From the NCBI GenBank assembly GCA_002007465.1, contig LNAC01000859.1:198551-262550 (forward strand): DNA of 64,000 nt, written 5' to 3'. Each line of letters opens with the position of its first letter. The stretch's first letter is position 1. Position numbers and translations under genes: made by a program. A model generated the notes under the pieces. That model saw only the letters and a list, made by a program, of their open reading frames with translations. It was not told the DNA's origin and did no database searches. Of this stretch, positions 62,331 through 64,000 are shown piece after piece. Source of the stretch: Ailurus styani (lineage: Eukaryota; Chordata; Mammalia; Carnivora; Ailuridae).

Positions 62331-62898
62331 TTCTGAAAAGAAAAAATGGAGGTCAGAAGGCAATCGGACAATATAATCAAAGTGCTGAACATAAAAAAAT
62401 AAAAAATAGTGAATAAAAAAACTCTGCTAAAAAAGAATTTTATATCCAGAAAAACTCCTTTCCAAAATTAAGGTGAGGTAAAGAAATTCCCAAATTAAGG
62501 TGAGATTAAGCAAAACAGAGAATTCAATGATTGTAGACAAGAGAAATTTATTCCTTCATAATCCTGGAAGCCAGAAGTTGAAATTCAAAGATGTTGGCAG
62601 AACGGCACTCCCTCTGGAAGCTCTAGGAGAGAACCCGTTCTTCGCCTCTTCCAGTTCTGCGGATGCTAACATTCCATAGCTTGAGGCCATTATCACACTG
62701 CCTTCTCCTCTTTAGTGTATCTCTCCTCTGTGTATGTCTCTCTCTCTCTCTCTCTCATGACTCATCTTATCTGAAAGCATTTAAAGCCCAATCAGATAAT
62801 CCAAGCTAATCTCTTCACTCAATATCCTTAATTACATCTACAAAGACTTTTTCTAAACAAGGTAACATTTACAAATTCCGGGGATTAAGACCTGAAAT

Positions 62899-63127
62899 CT
62901 TTTTTTTTTTTTTTGAGAGAGAGAGAGAGAGAGAGAGAAACAGAGAGGTGAACACAAGTGGGGTGGGGTGTGGGGGATGGGGAGGAGGAGGTGAGAGGAA
63001 GAGGTAGAGAGAATCTTAGACTCCTCACCCAGAGTGGAGCCCAACCCAGGGCTTGATCTCACAATCCTGAGATCATGACCTGAGCTAAAATCAAGAGTCA
63101 GACTCTTAACCAACTGAGTCACCCAGA
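62899..63127 (-). mobile_element. CanSINE (minus, older form)
   Basis: Reverse copy: T-run and a GA dinucleotide tract, then 'cttgatctcacaatcctgag' and 'ccaactgagtcacccag'. Flanks 'gacctgaaat' and 'aacttgaaac' may be a diverged target-site duplication. Confidence 0.92.
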
Positions 63128-63542
63128 ACTTGAAACCCATCATTAGATGGCCATTATTTAACTACATGTAGTTATGAATTAAAGTACAGAAGGTACAAGT
63201 TGGGCTATGAGAACATACATTGGAAATGCTTCACTATCGGTGGTTAACAGTCGATATTCTTTCAAGAAATCATAAGTTCAGTGTTAATCAAGATAATATT
63301 GAAATCACATACACTGGGGAAGGGAAATCATCTATTATTCTTTTGTCATATAGACTTGCTCACTTGCAATTGTAATTAAGCTCAATTCACATCCACCCTC
63401 TTATTAAAACTCCAAAATGCCTTCAGGGGTTGGGCCTACAGTGTAAGTGAGTCAAGTATTTGTGGTTAAGAAAATAAGGAGTAACGAAGCCCTTCAGAAG
63501 TGGGAAGAATATGCTCAATGAGCTTGGAGCTTAACATACTTC

Positions 63543-63770
63543 AAATACCACGGAATGCCTGGGTGGCTCAGTGGGTTAAGCCTCTGCCTTTGGGCTCAGA
63601 TCATGATCTCAGGGTCCTGGGATTGGCCCACTTGGGGATCCCTGCTTAGCAGGAGTCTGCTTCTCCTCCCTTTCCCTCTGCCTTTCCCATTCTGCTCATA
63701 CCTCTTTCTCAAACAAACAAAAAAACAAACGAAAAACAAAACAAAAAACAAACAAACAAAAACTTTAAAA
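63543..63770 (+). mobile_element. CanSINE (plus)
   Basis: Contains 'tgcctgggtggctcagtggg' and an AAAC-rich tail. Target-site duplication 'aacatacttc' at 63533-63542 and 63771-63780. Confidence 0.95.
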
Positions 63771-64000
63771 AACATACTTCCAGTAACATAAAGAGAAAGC
63801 CATTCACAAACAGACACATTATAGTGGGAATGTTGAATGCCAAAGACAAAATCTCAAAAGCAACAAGAGATAAATAACTTATCAACCTGTGAGGAAACCC
63901 CAGTAACAATTCCATGCTTATAGACATGCTTTATAATAAAGAGTAAAAGGAAGTTTTCCAGGATAAATGTAAGTGGCAAATGACATCAAGTGGTAATCCA

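Larger units (their letters stand above)
60284..64000 (-). other. NOL4: NOL4 upstream intron (partial)
   Basis: Sequence upstream of the 60134 exon, cut by the window edge. It holds L2 and MIR fossils, a TC microsatellite near 62741-62758 and two CanSINEs. No upstream NOL4 coding exon was seen. 61060-62230 and 63130-63540 hold nothing I recognise. Confidence 0.75.

Noticed and set aside
1..64000. CRISPR-like arrays, operons or a prokaryotic system
   Set aside because: All regular repeats are microsatellites or interspersed SINEs and LINEs of carnivore type; the genes have introns.

Overview
This window is mammalian nuclear DNA from a caniform carnivore. Most of it is intron. It is AT-rich and crowded with tRNA-Lys-derived CanSINEs (about 29 copies) and LINE-1 pieces. 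The commonest CanSINE form has a 'gctcagtgggttaaagcc' head and a 'tgcctgcctctctgcctac' middle, which I associate with mustelids and their relatives (weasel, ferret, mink, otter, badger). The species cannot be fixed from this sequence alone.

Only one gene can be supported: NOL4 (nucleolar protein 4), on the minus strand. Four consecutive internal coding exons are visible, in transcript order 60283-60134, 41919-41808, 40900-40788 and 34595-34463. Each has AG/GT splice borders. Their phases fit exactly (150, 112, 113 and 133 nt) and they encode 169 contiguous residues. The first coding exon lies beyond position 64000 and the later exons lie beyond position 1. No NOL4 exon was found between 1 and 34462, so the intron after the 34463 exon is at least 34 kb here. 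A possible alternative first exon sits in the 18-kb intron at 51009-50830; this is a hypothesis.

Layout: 1-2300 holds degraded LINE-1 pieces in both orientations and a long CA microsatellite. 2400-10440 holds a decayed, nearly full-length old LINE-1 (5' part, ORF1 region, ORF2, 3' end). It is interrupted by younger LINE-1 and CanSINE insertions and contains a roughly 300-bp near-perfect tandem duplication around a single N, probably an assembly artefact. 10440-34460 is intron with CanSINEs, a 5'-inverted LINE-1, L2, MIR and MER20 fossils, and a truncated young LINE-1 at 29757-30781. 34463-41919 holds three NOL4 exons. 41920-60133 is a large intron with few repeats in its first 5 kb. 60134-60283 is the fourth exon, and 60284-64000 is upstream intron.

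There are no bacterial features, CRISPR arrays, structural RNA genes or intact mobile-element genes. Open reading frames of 60-230 codons here are nearly all chance frames or frames across SINEs, LINE-1 or microsatellites. No new biological system was found. The items most worth a check are the duplication around the N, the candidate alternative first exon, the microsatellite that forms a splice-acceptor pyrimidine tract, and the clean retrotransposition footprints.
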